Below are positions 44,106 to 51,592 of a DNA stretch of 64,000 bases, piece after piece. This stretch comes from CAJINA01 sp964636125 (GTDB lineage Bacteria > Desulfobacterota > Desulfobacteria > Desulfobacterales > CAJINA01). The position numbers and the translations under genes were made by a program. The number at the start of each line of letters is the position of its first letter. Position 1 is the first letter of the stretch. Below the pieces are notes generated by a model, which was given only the letters and a program-made list of their open reading frames with translations, was not told where the DNA came from and ran no database searches. The stretch covers positions 61,508-125,507 of the forward strand of contig CAZWPX010000007.1 in NCBI GenBank assembly GCA_964636125.1. Direction: 5' to 3'.

Positions 44106-44711
44106 ATGGCTAAGAAAAAAACAGCAAAGAAAACAGCAACCCGAGAAAACCGCCGGACCGAGTCCCGCTTCTATCTCGTCAGAACGTTCCGCACCGCCGG
44201 GGAGGATATGACGGAAGCCGTGCGCGATTACAATCGTAAGTATATCCGCGAGACGGTGGAGAGCGGGCGGGATTTTATCAAGGACCTGGGCGATAACCCT
44301 CGCAAAACGTTGGAGACCCTGGTGGATGACAGTCGGGAGAGCGTTGCCGATCTGCGTAAAAAAACCCGCAAAGAGATCGATGCACGTTTGAAGGCCGGTC
44401 AGAAATTTTACCGCAAGGCCATCAAAAACCCGGGCAAGGCATCCGGTGACGTGGTCAAAGAGACCCGTGAACGCCTTGACAGCCTGGTGGACAGTGGCCG
44501 CAAGGCCCTTGACGGCCTCGAGAAGGACTCTCGGCTGGTGGTTGAAGATGTTAAAAAAGCCGGCAAAAACCTTGGCAAGGATATTGACAGCGGGCTGCAG
44601 GCCATCCCCGCGCACCTGAACCTGCCCAGTCGGAGCGACATCCAAAAACTCAGCAAAGGCCTGAATGCCCTGAACCAGAAGGTGGTTCAGTTGAGCCGGC
44701 AGGGCGCTTAG
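44106..44711 (+). CDS. Phasin-like, lysine-rich helical protein (granule-associated candidate)
   Basis: 201 residues from ATG at 44106, with GGAGG about 11 bases upstream. After a lysine/threonine-rich N-terminus (MAKKKTAKKTA) the protein is almost wholly amphipathic helix with degenerate repeats of about 22 residues (DSRESVADLRKK, ETRERLDSLVDSGRKALDGL, KDSRLVVEDVKKAGKN). Size, composition and neighbours resemble phasins that coat polyhydroxyalkanoate or lipid granules. No PHA synthase is in the window; beside WS/DGAT, a coat of neutral-lipid bodies is the simplest inference. Confidence 0.65.
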   Translation: MAKKKTAKKTATRENRRTESRFYLVRTFRTAGEDMTEAVRDYNRKYIRETVESGRDFIKDLGDNPRKTLETLVDDSRESVADLRKKTRKEIDARLKAGQKFYRKAIKNPGKASGDVVKETRERLDSLVDSGRKALDGLEKDSRLVVEDVKKAGKNLGKDIDSGLQAIPAHLNLPSRSDIQKLSKGLNALNQKVVQLSRQGA

Positions 44712-44775
44712 AACATTTACGGGTGTCTTGCCCCCATAGGGATGGGTACCCACCAATATAATTAGGAGAACTCGA

Positions 44776-45309
44776 ATGATCATTATAAAAAAGTACGCCA
44801 ACGGCAGATTGTATGATACGGTCAACAAAACCTATTTGAAGAAAACGGACTTGGCCCGCCTGGTAAAGAAAGGCACGAAATTCAAGGTGGTACTCACGAA
44901 AACCGGGAAAGATGTTACGCGCGCCGTGGTTGCCGCATTGCCCCAGAAGCCCCGGTCGCAAAAAGCAGTCCGCCCAACGGCCGACAGTCTCAAAAAGTGG
45001 TTGACCCGGAAAGAAAAAGGGATCCGCAAGACCGTTTCAAAGCAGGTCAACAAGGCCCGGCGACAACTGAATTTTCCCACCCGCGACCAGGTGATAAAGT
45101 TGACAGGCAGCTTGAACAAACTCCAGGACCGGATCAGCGAACTTGAGAAAAACCAGGGTCAGAAGCTAGACACCCTTAAAAAAGCCCAGGCCGCCAAGGT
45201 TAAACGTATGCAAGCGGCTCAGGAGGCCCGGATTCGTGAGCTTGAAGCCCAGCAGGCCCAGCAGCTTGAAGCGCTTGCCGCAAAGCAGAAAGAGACCGCG
45301 GCAGCCTGA
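44776..45309 (+). CDS. PHA-regulator (PhaR) N-terminal domain protein with coiled-coil tail
   Basis: 177 residues, AGGAGA upstream. Residues 3-60 match the PHB/PHA accumulation regulator DNA-binding domain: IKKYANGRLYDTVNKTYLKK, then DLARLVKKGTKFKVVLTKTG. The remainder is a lysine-rich stretch and a long coiled coil of alanine/glutamine-rich heptads (QEARIRELEAQQAQQLEAL). In PhaR proteins this N-domain binds DNA and the C-terminal part binds granules; here the C-terminal domain is replaced by phasin-like helix. It may both sense granules and regulate, or just bind them. First of two such paralogues. Confidence 0.75.
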   Translation: MIIIKKYANGRLYDTVNKTYLKKTDLARLVKKGTKFKVVLTKTGKDVTRAVVAALPQKPRSQKAVRPTADSLKKWLTRKEKGIRKTVSKQVNKARRQLNFPTRDQVIKLTGSLNKLQDRISELEKNQGQKLDTLKKAQAAKVKRMQAAQEARIRELEAQQAQQLEALAAKQKETAAA

Positions 45310-45375
45310 TTGCCGAGCGGTTTTGTGAGCATTTCCGGATAACGGGCCGGGGCATTTTGAAATCAGGAGCGTACC

Positions 45376-45990
45376 ATGCACAAGATTAAAAAATACGTTA
45401 ATCGTAAAATGTATGATACGACGGCTAAACAGTATGTCTCCCTGGCCCAGTTGTCCGAACTCATAAAGTCCGGTGAAGAGGTGTCGATCATCGACAACAA
45501 GACCGGGGAGGATCTCACCGCGGCGATTGTTTCCCGTTTGATCGGTCAGGACAAGAAGGAAAAAGAGCGCGTTGTTTCACCGCGGATTATGATGCAGCTG
45601 CTTCGCAAGGGCGGTGACACATTGACGGACTACGCCAAAAAATATACCTCCCTGTGGCAGAATGCCCTGACCATGGCCGAAGACGAAGTCGACAAAGTGG
45701 TCGGTGCCCTGGTCAGCAACAAGGAGTTGTCCCGAGCGGAGGGCAGCCGGTTGAAAAGCGAAATTACCGGGTACACGGAGTCCCTGAAAAGCTGGATCGG
45801 TGACCGGGTCGACCGGAGCATCAATGAAGCCTTAAGTGCCATGAACCTGGCTTCCCGGGATCAGGTGGAAGCGCTTGCGGACAGGGTCGACAAACTGGTT
45901 AAAGAAGTGGCCCGGCTGAAACAGGGCACGGCTGCCGTGAAAACCGGCCGGCCTCGTAAAAAACGTGCAGCCCAGAAGACTTCCAAATGA
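45376..45990 (+). CDS. Second PhaR N-terminal domain / phasin-like protein
   Basis: 204 residues with AGGAGCG upstream. The N-terminus IKKYVNRKMYDTTAKQYVSL and LIKSGEEVSIIDNKTGEDLT are a closer match to canonical PhaR than the preceding gene. Residues 75-180 are helical and phasin-like (LWQNALTMAEDEVDKVVGAL, SLKSWIGDRVDRSINEAL, SRDQVEALADRVDKLVKEVA), with the SRDQVEAL...RVDKL pattern also seen in PhaI/PhaF granule proteins, and a basic AAKP-like tail (GRPRKKRAAQK) that could bind nucleic acid as in PhaF. Its stop overlaps the next start (ATGA). Confidence 0.78.
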   Translation: MHKIKKYVNRKMYDTTAKQYVSLAQLSELIKSGEEVSIIDNKTGEDLTAAIVSRLIGQDKKEKERVVSPRIMMQLLRKGGDTLTDYAKKYTSLWQNALTMAEDEVDKVVGALVSNKELSRAEGSRLKSEITGYTESLKSWIGDRVDRSINEALSAMNLASRDQVEALADRVDKLVKEVARLKQGTAAVKTGRPRKKRAAQKTSK

Positions 45991-46625
45991 CAAACCCGCT
46001 GGAAATGAACGATTTTATGCAACTGAAACGCGCCCTGCAGGCCTTTCAGGCCGCTCGCTTGAATGCAACCTACAGTGATTTGAAGAATGATCCGCAGTAC
46101 GGCAAGATGGGGGTCTTTTTCTTCGAAAAACTTTATGCCCCGGAAGATTTTTCTTTCCGGGATGCCAGCATCAAAAAACTGCAGAAAGTTCTCAAGGGAA
46201 AGGTCTATCGGGGGATGGTGTCAGCCGTCAGCCAGGTGATTGAACTGCATGAGCTGTCAGACCGCCTGGATGACCGCATGGTGGACGGCATGCTTGCGGC
46301 CGGTGTGGGTGTGGATATGGATATGGACCAGTACCAGGCGGTTTATCGCAGTCTGGACAACTATGATGAGCGGGTCTACCAGATCAACCTGAGTACCGAG
46401 GTGACCCGGGCTTTTCACCGCCTGAGCCGAAAATGGATCGTGGCCCTCTCGCTTAAAACAGTCCGGACCACGGCCCATGTCATCGGCATGGGTAAAATCA
46501 TCGATTTTATCTATGAAGGCTATGAGGGTTTTCGGGCCATTAAATCCATCGATTATTTTGTGGACGCGGTGCTGGAGCGGGAGATGGCCTGGCACAATGA
46601 AATATGGCGGGGTGTCCAGCCATAG
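45987..46625 (+). CDS. FFLEELY-motif protein of unknown function
   Basis: 212 residues. VFFFEKLYAPEDFSFRDASI (about residues 38-57) is the motif that gives the family its name. The remainder is helical with no membrane segment (LNATYSDLKNDPQYGKMG, SRKWIVALSLKTVRTTAHVI). Function unknown. It overlaps the PhaR-like gene by four bases and precedes a patatin, so it belongs to the lipid-body arm. Its last six codons (46611-46625) lie inside a repeat element that is copied in inverted form at 46729-46756, so the C-terminus may have been replaced by the repeat. Confidence 0.75.
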   Translation: MTNPLEMNDFMQLKRALQAFQAARLNATYSDLKNDPQYGKMGVFFFEKLYAPEDFSFRDASIKKLQKVLKGKVYRGMVSAVSQVIELHELSDRLDDRMVDGMLAAGVGVDMDMDQYQAVYRSLDNYDERVYQINLSTEVTRAFHRLSRKWIVALSLKTVRTTAHVIGMGKIIDFIYEGYEGFRAIKSIDYFVDAVLEREMAWHNEIWRGVQP

Positions 46626-46802
46626 GCGGCATCTTTTGGCCCGGGGCTGCGTTCTCGCCTTTTTGCAATCCTCGACGTAGAAGGATTACGCCTGCGGTTG
46701 CAAGAACGGCTGCGGCCTTGCCCCGAATCAAAAGCTACCACCTATGGCTGGACACCGATCGGCAGTCTGGGCGGCATCTTTTGGCCCGGGGCTGCGTTCT
46801 CG
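46611..46802. repeat. Compound repeat: 33-bp direct repeat and 28-bp inverted repeat
   Basis: 46625-46657 and 46770-46802 are identical over 33 bases in direct orientation. In addition 46611-46638 is repeated inverted at 46729-46756 (25 of 28 bases). The element fills the gap between the FFLEELY gene and the second patatin and includes the former's stop codon. It has no open frame of its own and looks like a miniature non-autonomous element or REP cluster. Confidence 0.8.
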
Positions 46803-46829
46803 TCCGTTTGTAATCCTCTAAAGGAAGCC

Positions 46830-47660
46830 ATGAAAAGAGCATTGATCCTGTCCGGTGGCGGCGCCCGGGGCGCCTTTCAAGTGGGCGTCTGGCAGCGCCT
46901 CCAGGAGATGGGCTGGGACCCGGACCTGATCTGCGGGACATCGGTGGGGGCGATCAACGCGGTGGCCATTGGCTCCGGGATGCCCCTGGAAAAACTGATG
47001 CACATCTGGAAGACCCTCAACCACCGCAGTGCCTATCGCCTGCAGCTGCTGAGGTTCCTGGCCGCCAGCCTTGGCGGTCGTTTTTTTCAGCCGCTCATGG
47101 ATACCACACCCTTGCGGGCCACCATCACCCGGGCCCTGGATCTTGAAGCGCTGCGGCAAAGCCGCCGGGAAATCCTGATCACCGCCATTAACATGATCAC
47201 CTCCCGGGTGCGACTGTTCAACCAGCAGACCATTACCGTGGACCATGTGATGGCCTCCAGCGCCATGCCTATCCTCTTTCCCTGGCAGATGATAGATGGC
47301 CAGCCACACTGGGATGGCGGCCTCATGGCCAACACCCCGCTTTATCCAGCTTTGGAGCAGGGGGCGGACGATATTATCGTGGTGCTGCTTTCACCGGTTG
47401 GCCACACCGATCAGCCGGCCCCCGGGAGTGTCCGCCAGGCCGGTGAGTTGGTTTTCGAGCAGTTTTTACTCGGATCCTGCCAGGTCGCCTTGTCTGAAAA
47501 CGGCGCAGGCCCTGTTACCGGCCGACAACCACGGATACGCCTGGTGGCCCCCACCCGGATGCTGGGCTTTCGATCGCTGCTGAATTTTTCCGTAAAACAA
47601 TCTTTGCGACTGATTGATGAAGGCTACCAGAATGCCCGGGAGCAGCTGGGGAAAATATAA
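46830..47660 (+). CDS. Patatin-like phospholipase, RssA type (plus arm)
   Basis: 276 residues; ATG at 46830 follows AAGGAAG and begins MKRALILSGGGARGAFQVGV, the oxyanion loop. The nucleophile elbow is GTSVGA (about residues 37-42) and the catalytic aspartate lies in HWDGGLMANTP (about residue 160). It has no signal peptide. Such cytoplasmic patatins hydrolyse phospholipid or triacylglycerol esters. With the other patatin at 36158 the locus has one lipase per arm, plausibly for mobilising stored esters. The compound repeat directly precedes it; an 18-bp dispersed repeat follows at 47702. Confidence 0.88.
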   Translation: MKRALILSGGGARGAFQVGVWQRLQEMGWDPDLICGTSVGAINAVAIGSGMPLEKLMHIWKTLNHRSAYRLQLLRFLAASLGGRFFQPLMDTTPLRATITRALDLEALRQSRREILITAINMITSRVRLFNQQTITVDHVMASSAMPILFPWQMIDGQPHWDGGLMANTPLYPALEQGADDIIVVLLSPVGHTDQPAPGSVRQAGELVFEQFLLGSCQVALSENGAGPVTGRQPRIRLVAPTRMLGFRSLLNFSVKQSLRLIDEGYQNAREQLGKI

Positions 47661-47701
47661 ACCCTTCAATAACTGCAGCGCCACTGTATTCCTTTTTCGA
47701 T

Positions 47702-47719
47702 GTTGGACGTTCGATGTTC
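47702..47719. repeat. Dispersed 18-bp repeat, third copy
   Basis: gttggacgttcgatgttc is identical to 7904-7921 and to the complement of 7781-7798. Here only one orientation is present, followed by degenerate aatgttgaatg. It lies between the patatin and the alcohol dehydrogenase genes. Confidence 0.8.
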
Positions 47720-47799
47720 AATGTTGAATGTTTATTTTTTGAACGTGATTGCTCCAAAGCGTTCTGTTTTCCACCATAATCTAAACAGAGGTAAATGCC

Positions 47800-49641
47800 A
47801 TGTTACCGGAATATTTTGAATTTTCACTGCCTACCAAACTGGTATACGGGATCGGGATCCTGGGCAACCTGGGGGATGCGCTCAAACCTTTCGGTAAACG
47901 CCGGGCTATCCTGGTGACCGATGAAATCCTAGTCAAAGCCGGTCCGGTGGACAAGGTTAAAGCGGGTTTTGCAGAGAGTGATATCGACATTGCCTATATG
48001 TTTGACAAAGTGCCGCCCAATTCCACGATAAAAACTGTGGAAATGTGTGCCGGACTGGCCCGCAAGCACAAGTGCGACATGATTATTGCCATTGGCGGCG
48101 GCAGCGTGATCGATACAGCCAAGGTGGCCAATATCCTCATCGTGAAGGGTGGCCAGGTGGCGGATCATATGGGGGCCTATCTCCTGGATCCCAATGAAAA
48201 ACTACTGCCCACCCTCTTTATTCCAACCACCGCCGGAACCGGCTCCGAGGTGACCAAAGTGGCGGTGATTGCCGACCCGGACAGCGATGTCAAGCTGCCC
48301 TTCGCCGAAGAGCAGTTTTTGCCCGATATGGCGATTTTAGATCCAGAGGTAACGGTGTCAATGCCGGGACGACTCACAGCCGCCACAGGTATGGATGCCC
48401 TGACCCATGCCATCGAGGCATATGTAGACAAAGAGTGGTCCCCGGCGTCGGATGCCCTGGCCCTGCATGCCATTAAATTGATTTCCGGAAACATTTTACA
48501 GGCCTGTGCCAAGCCGGATGATCTTGAGGCCCGGGGGGGCATGCTGGTGGGCAGTTTCCTGGCCGGTGTGGCCTTTTCCCATTCCATGGTGGGTATGGCC
48601 CACGGCATTTCCCACGCCCTGGGCGGCGTTTACCATATCCCCCACGGGTTGGCCAATGCCCTGGTGCTGGCGGACGTGATGGAATTCAACCTGGATGCCC
48701 GGATCGACCGTTATGCCGATATTGCGGTGGCCCTGGGAATCTCGTTTCCCCAGGTGGTCGACCAGGGCCGGAGCCTGCTGAAAACCAACCACCTGGACCT
48801 GGCATCCAGGTTCGTGAAGCGTTATGACATCGACTCCCTCAGTGAACTGGTCAGCACCAGTTCATACAAAGCCCGGGGCCTGGCGGCCCGGGCCATCAGC
48901 AGCTTCGGCTTTGTCGATGACTGGGTCAGGCGGCAGGCGGCCCTGGCCGGCGTGGAAAAAATTCGGACCCTCAATCGACAGCTGGCCCACCTGACCAAAT
49001 TACCGCTGAATCTCAAAGAGGCCGGGATTTCTGATAACCTGGCCAAAATTGAACAGGTGGCCACCACAGCCATGGAAGATGGGGCCATGCTTTACAACCC
49101 GGTTGAGCCTGAACGCGAGGACGTGATTGCCATTGTTCAGAAAGTCTACCATTCCAAAGCCAAGCCCCTGCCGGTATTGGACGAGGACCTGCGGCCGGCC
49201 AAGTCCGGCGGCAAGCGCACGGATATGGCCCACATCTTTAAAGATTCCGAAATGCTGTATGATATCCTGATCGAATTTTACGAACTTCTCAAAGATCACC
49301 GGGATATAGGCCCGTCCCTGGCCAGGACCAATCTGTGCATCCAGTTCCGGTACGAAAAACCTGCAGCCGTGATTACCATCGATGCCACCGGGGATGAAAC
49401 CCGGATTATCAGGGGTGATTTTGAAGGGGACCCGGAGGTGACCATGTCCATGAATGCGGATTTTGCCCATAAATTCTGGCACGGTAAGGCCAACCTGGTG
49501 TCGGCCCTGACCCGGCGCCAGGTGGCGGCCCGGGGAAATGTCCCTAAAACCATTAAACTGTTGCCCATTCTCAAGCCCGCCTATGACCTGTACCCGGATT
49601 TTCTGCGTAAAAAGGGGCTGGGAGAGCTGGTGTTGAAATAA
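47800..49641 (+). CDS. Fusion: iron-containing alcohol dehydrogenase + SCP2-like lipid-carrier domain
   Basis: 613 residues. Residues 1-450 are a group III Fe-alcohol dehydrogenase: NAD loop GGGSVID (99-105) and metal ligands Asp199 and His203 (GMDALTHAIEAY), His268 (MAHGISHALGG) and His282 (IPHGLANAL). A stretch at about 326-400 looks like an insertion relative to the usual 390 residues. From about 505 to 600 (CIQFRYEKPAAVITIDATG..., WHGKANLVSALTRRQVAARG) the sequence is that of an SCP2 sterol-carrier domain, which binds lipids. A natural role is reduction of a long-chain aldehyde held by the carrier domain. Its stop overlaps the next start by one base. Confidence 0.85.
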   Translation: MLPEYFEFSLPTKLVYGIGILGNLGDALKPFGKRRAILVTDEILVKAGPVDKVKAGFAESDIDIAYMFDKVPPNSTIKTVEMCAGLARKHKCDMIIAIGGGSVIDTAKVANILIVKGGQVADHMGAYLLDPNEKLLPTLFIPTTAGTGSEVTKVAVIADPDSDVKLPFAEEQFLPDMAILDPEVTVSMPGRLTAATGMDALTHAIEAYVDKEWSPASDALALHAIKLISGNILQACAKPDDLEARGGMLVGSFLAGVAFSHSMVGMAHGISHALGGVYHIPHGLANALVLADVMEFNLDARIDRYADIAVALGISFPQVVDQGRSLLKTNHLDLASRFVKRYDIDSLSELVSTSSYKARGLAARAISSFGFVDDWVRRQAALAGVEKIRTLNRQLAHLTKLPLNLKEAGISDNLAKIEQVATTAMEDGAMLYNPVEPEREDVIAIVQKVYHSKAKPLPVLDEDLRPAKSGGKRTDMAHIFKDSEMLYDILIEFYELLKDHRDIGPSLARTNLCIQFRYEKPAAVITIDATGDETRIIRGDFEGDPEVTMSMNADFAHKFWHGKANLVSALTRRQVAARGNVPKTIKLLPILKPAYDLYPDFLRKKGLGELVLK

Positions 49642-49889
49642 TGGCGAAACTTAAAATACGGATTTACAACAATTTCGAAACAGACCCCAAGACCACCATT
49701 TCAATTCCCCTGGAGATCCTACGGTTCGCTTCCCGGTTTGTACCCGCTAAGCTGCGGGACTCACTGGCCCAAAAAGGGATTGATGTCGAGCTGCTTGCCG
49801 ATCTGGCCAACAGCGAGGAGGTGCAGGGGACCCTGGTGGAGATTGAAGAGCACAAAAAGAATGAAAAAACCGTTATTTCAGTCGAATAA
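49641..49889 (+). CDS. Small YvlB/SHOCT-like conserved protein
   Basis: 82 residues, beginning in the TAATG that ends the dehydrogenase gene. It has a short beta-strand (KLKIRIYNNF), a PLEILRFASRFVPAKLRDSL helix and a C-terminal VEIEEHKKNEKTVISVE strand; the pattern resembles the C-terminal repeat of YvlB-type proteins, which occur beside PspC genes. It is translationally coupled to the lipid locus but neighbours the psp genes on the other side, so its allegiance is uncertain. A terminator overlaps its stop codon. Confidence 0.65.
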   Translation: MAKLKIRIYNNFETDPKTTISIPLEILRFASRFVPAKLRDSLAQKGIDVELLADLANSEEVQGTLVEIEEHKKNEKTVISVE

Positions 49890-49898
49890 CGGTTTTTT
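49864..49898 (+). terminator. Rho-independent terminator closing the plus arm of the lipid locus
   Basis: A 14-bp stem (aaaaaaccgttatt / aataacggtttttt) with a seven-base loop ends in six T. It overlaps the last codons of the 49641 gene, and its A-run in the left arm would also serve transcripts arriving from the psp side. Confidence 0.88.
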
Positions 49899-49985
49899 CA
49901 GGCAAGCTGGAAACCCGGCGTGGACGCGGCTTTTGGCCGCGAGAGGGTTTCGGTTTTGGGGTGAGTTCGAAAGGCACTTTTCGCA

Positions 49986-50369
49986 CTACCCGTTCATCTT
50001 CTGATCCCATTCAAATTCCCGGCCCGTAACCGTGTCTTCCATGCGCTGGAGCCGGCGTTCCAGGTTCTGATAGCGGCGGCGGAGGCGGCGGGACGCGCTC
50101 GGGCGGGAGTGGACGTAGTTGTCGTAAAAATCCTGTTCATCCTCCGTCTGGATTGGCCGCACCGGTTCCGGCTTCATGACCAGGGAGGCGACAAAATAGA
50201 CAAACAGGACCGGCCAGAAGCCGCTGAAGAAAAGCAGCATCACCACGATCATCCTCAGCCAGAACACGCTGAAATCATAGTATTCGGCCAGGCCCCGGCA
50301 GACACCGGCGATGGCCCCGTTGCGGGAGCGGTAAAGTCCCCGGTCGGATCTGCCCCTGAATCGTTTCAT
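49986..50369 (-). CDS. pspC: Phage shock protein C
   Basis: 127 residues. LYRSRNGAIAGVCRGLAEYYDF (residues about 12-33; in part GAIAGVCRGLAEYYDF) is the PspC domain, followed by a membrane helix MIVVMLLFFSGFWPVLFVYFVA and a charged cytoplasmic coiled coil with many arginines at 90-120. PspC senses envelope stress with PspB and frees PspF from PspA. It overlaps pspB by four bases. Confidence 0.92.
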   Translation of the reverse strand: MKRFRGRSDRGLYRSRNGAIAGVCRGLAEYYDFSVFWLRMIVVMLLFFSGFWPVLFVYFVASLVMKPEPVRPIQTEDEQDFYDNYVHSRPSASRRLRRRYQNLERRLQRMEDTVTGREFEWDQKMNG

Positions 50370-50614
50370 TTTTCCGCATCCTTTCCCTGGCGGTCCATGA
50401 GGATAGTCTCCAGGGCATCGATCCGCGTTTCCATTTTGGAAAGCCCGCTGTAGATTTCCTGGATCATATCTGCCTCGTTGATCTGCTGTTCCCGGTCCTT
50501 TTTAGACAACCCGCCATGCCGCAGCCGGATTGACATGAGGATGGTGCCCCCCACGACGGCCAGGGAAAGCACCAGGCCGGCAAAAACTATTAGAACAATA
50601 AGAACCGCACTCAT
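50366..50614 (-). CDS. pspB: Phage shock protein B
   Basis: 82 residues: a single N-terminal membrane helix (VLIVLIVFAGLVLSLAVVGG) and a helical cytoplasmic part IQEIYSGLSKMETRIDALETI, the typical PspB leucine-zipper-like segment. It acts with PspC in the inner membrane to relay stress. Located 62 bases downstream of pspA on the same strand and coupled to pspC. Confidence 0.88.
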   Translation of the reverse strand: MSAVLIVLIVFAGLVLSLAVVGGTILMSIRLRHGGLSKKDREQQINEADMIQEIYSGLSKMETRIDALETILMDRQGKDAEK

Positions 50615-50676
50615 ATCAGGTAGTTTCCATTTAGAAGGTTGTTGAATGTTGAATCAGTTGCCCGGATTGAACTTTT

Positions 50677-51375
50677 CTACTCCCGTTCCAGGGCCTGCGC
50701 CTCACCCGGTGCCGGCGGCGTTTCCTCTGGGGATTTCATTGCCGCAAGCTCTTTCTCAATATCGTCCGCATCCTGCAATTTGTCAAATTCTTCCTCAAGG
50801 CTGGCTTTGCGGCCATAGTTGACCAGGTCGGCTTCCGCTTCCATGCGTTCGATCCGGTTTTCAAACTCATCAAATTTGGCCATCGTGGCGTAATTGTCGA
50901 CCCGGCGAAGTTCTTCCCGGGCCTGTTTTTTACGCTTGGCCCGGATGTGGCGCTGGAGCAGCAGGCGCTGCTTTTCCCGCGCGCTGGCAAGCTTTTCTTC
51001 CAATTGACGGATATCATCTTTGTATTGCGCCACCATTACCCCGTGTTCGATGCGCTCCTGTTCCAGGGTGTGAAGCATGTCCGTAAAGCGTCGTTTTTCA
51101 ATCAGGGCTTCCCGGGCCAGGTCATCACGGCCCTTGTCAACGGCCAATTGGGCCCGATCCTGCCAGTATAGTTCACGGTCTTTAACCCCGTCCAGTCGGC
51201 GGGCCACCTTTTTTTCACTGGCCATAACGCCTGCGCAGGCGGCCTTCAGTTCGATGAGGGTATCCTCAATTTCACGGATCATAAGCTTGATCAGCTTTTC
51301 CGGGTCCTCGGCCTTATCCAGCATGGCATTGAGGTTGGAGCTGATAATGTCACGAAAACGGGTAAAGATGCCCAT
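50677..51375 (-). CDS. pspA: Phage shock protein A (PspA/IM30, ESCRT-III-like)
   Basis: 232 residues, long coiled coils throughout. The N-terminal IFTRFRDIISSNLNAMLDKAEDPEKLIKLMI (residues 3-33; in part FTRFRDIISSNLNAMLDKAE) is the amphipathic membrane-binding helix, and the EDPEKLIKLMIRE segment is the family signature. PspA binds and inhibits PspF, and under stress polymerises on damaged membrane to limit proton leakage. Expressed from the sigma-54 promoter 60 bases upstream. First gene of pspA-pspB-pspC. Confidence 0.93.
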   Translation of the reverse strand: MGIFTRFRDIISSNLNAMLDKAEDPEKLIKLMIREIEDTLIELKAACAGVMASEKKVARRLDGVKDRELYWQDRAQLAVDKGRDDLAREALIEKRRFTDMLHTLEQERIEHGVMVAQYKDDIRQLEEKLASAREKQRLLLQRHIRAKRKKQAREELRRVDNYATMAKFDEFENRIERMEAEADLVNYGRKASLEEEFDKLQDADDIEKELAAMKSPEETPPAPGEAQALERE

Positions 51376-51434
51376 GGTTGTCCTCCTTAAAAACGGCTAT
51401 TGCCGCTTGCAATGTGATTTGGAAACTAAAATAC

Positions 51435-51450
51435 AGCAGGAACTGTGCCA
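51435..51450 (-). promoter_or_regulatory. Sigma-54 (-24/-12) promoter of pspA
   Basis: On the minus strand the site reads tggcacagttcctgct: TGGCAC at -24, then CTGC at -12 with the correct spacing (consensus TGGCACG-N4-TTGC). It is 60 bases before the pspA start and faces away from pspF, exactly where PspF-dependent promoters lie. Confidence 0.8.
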
Positions 51451-51592
51451 ATGACGAATGTGATACCTAACACCTTGATATTTCAATGGTTGGGCAGGCT
51501 TGACATTTTCAGGCAAGGTGGTAATATTGTCCAGAGATTAGTTGTTTTAACCATATGATGGGATTTTGGACATTTTTAAAGGGTGCGCATCT

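Noticed and set aside
44067..44828. Minus-strand frame across the phasin-like gene
   Set aside because: Antisense of a helical repeat protein; the plus strand has a ribosome site and phasin-like periodicity.
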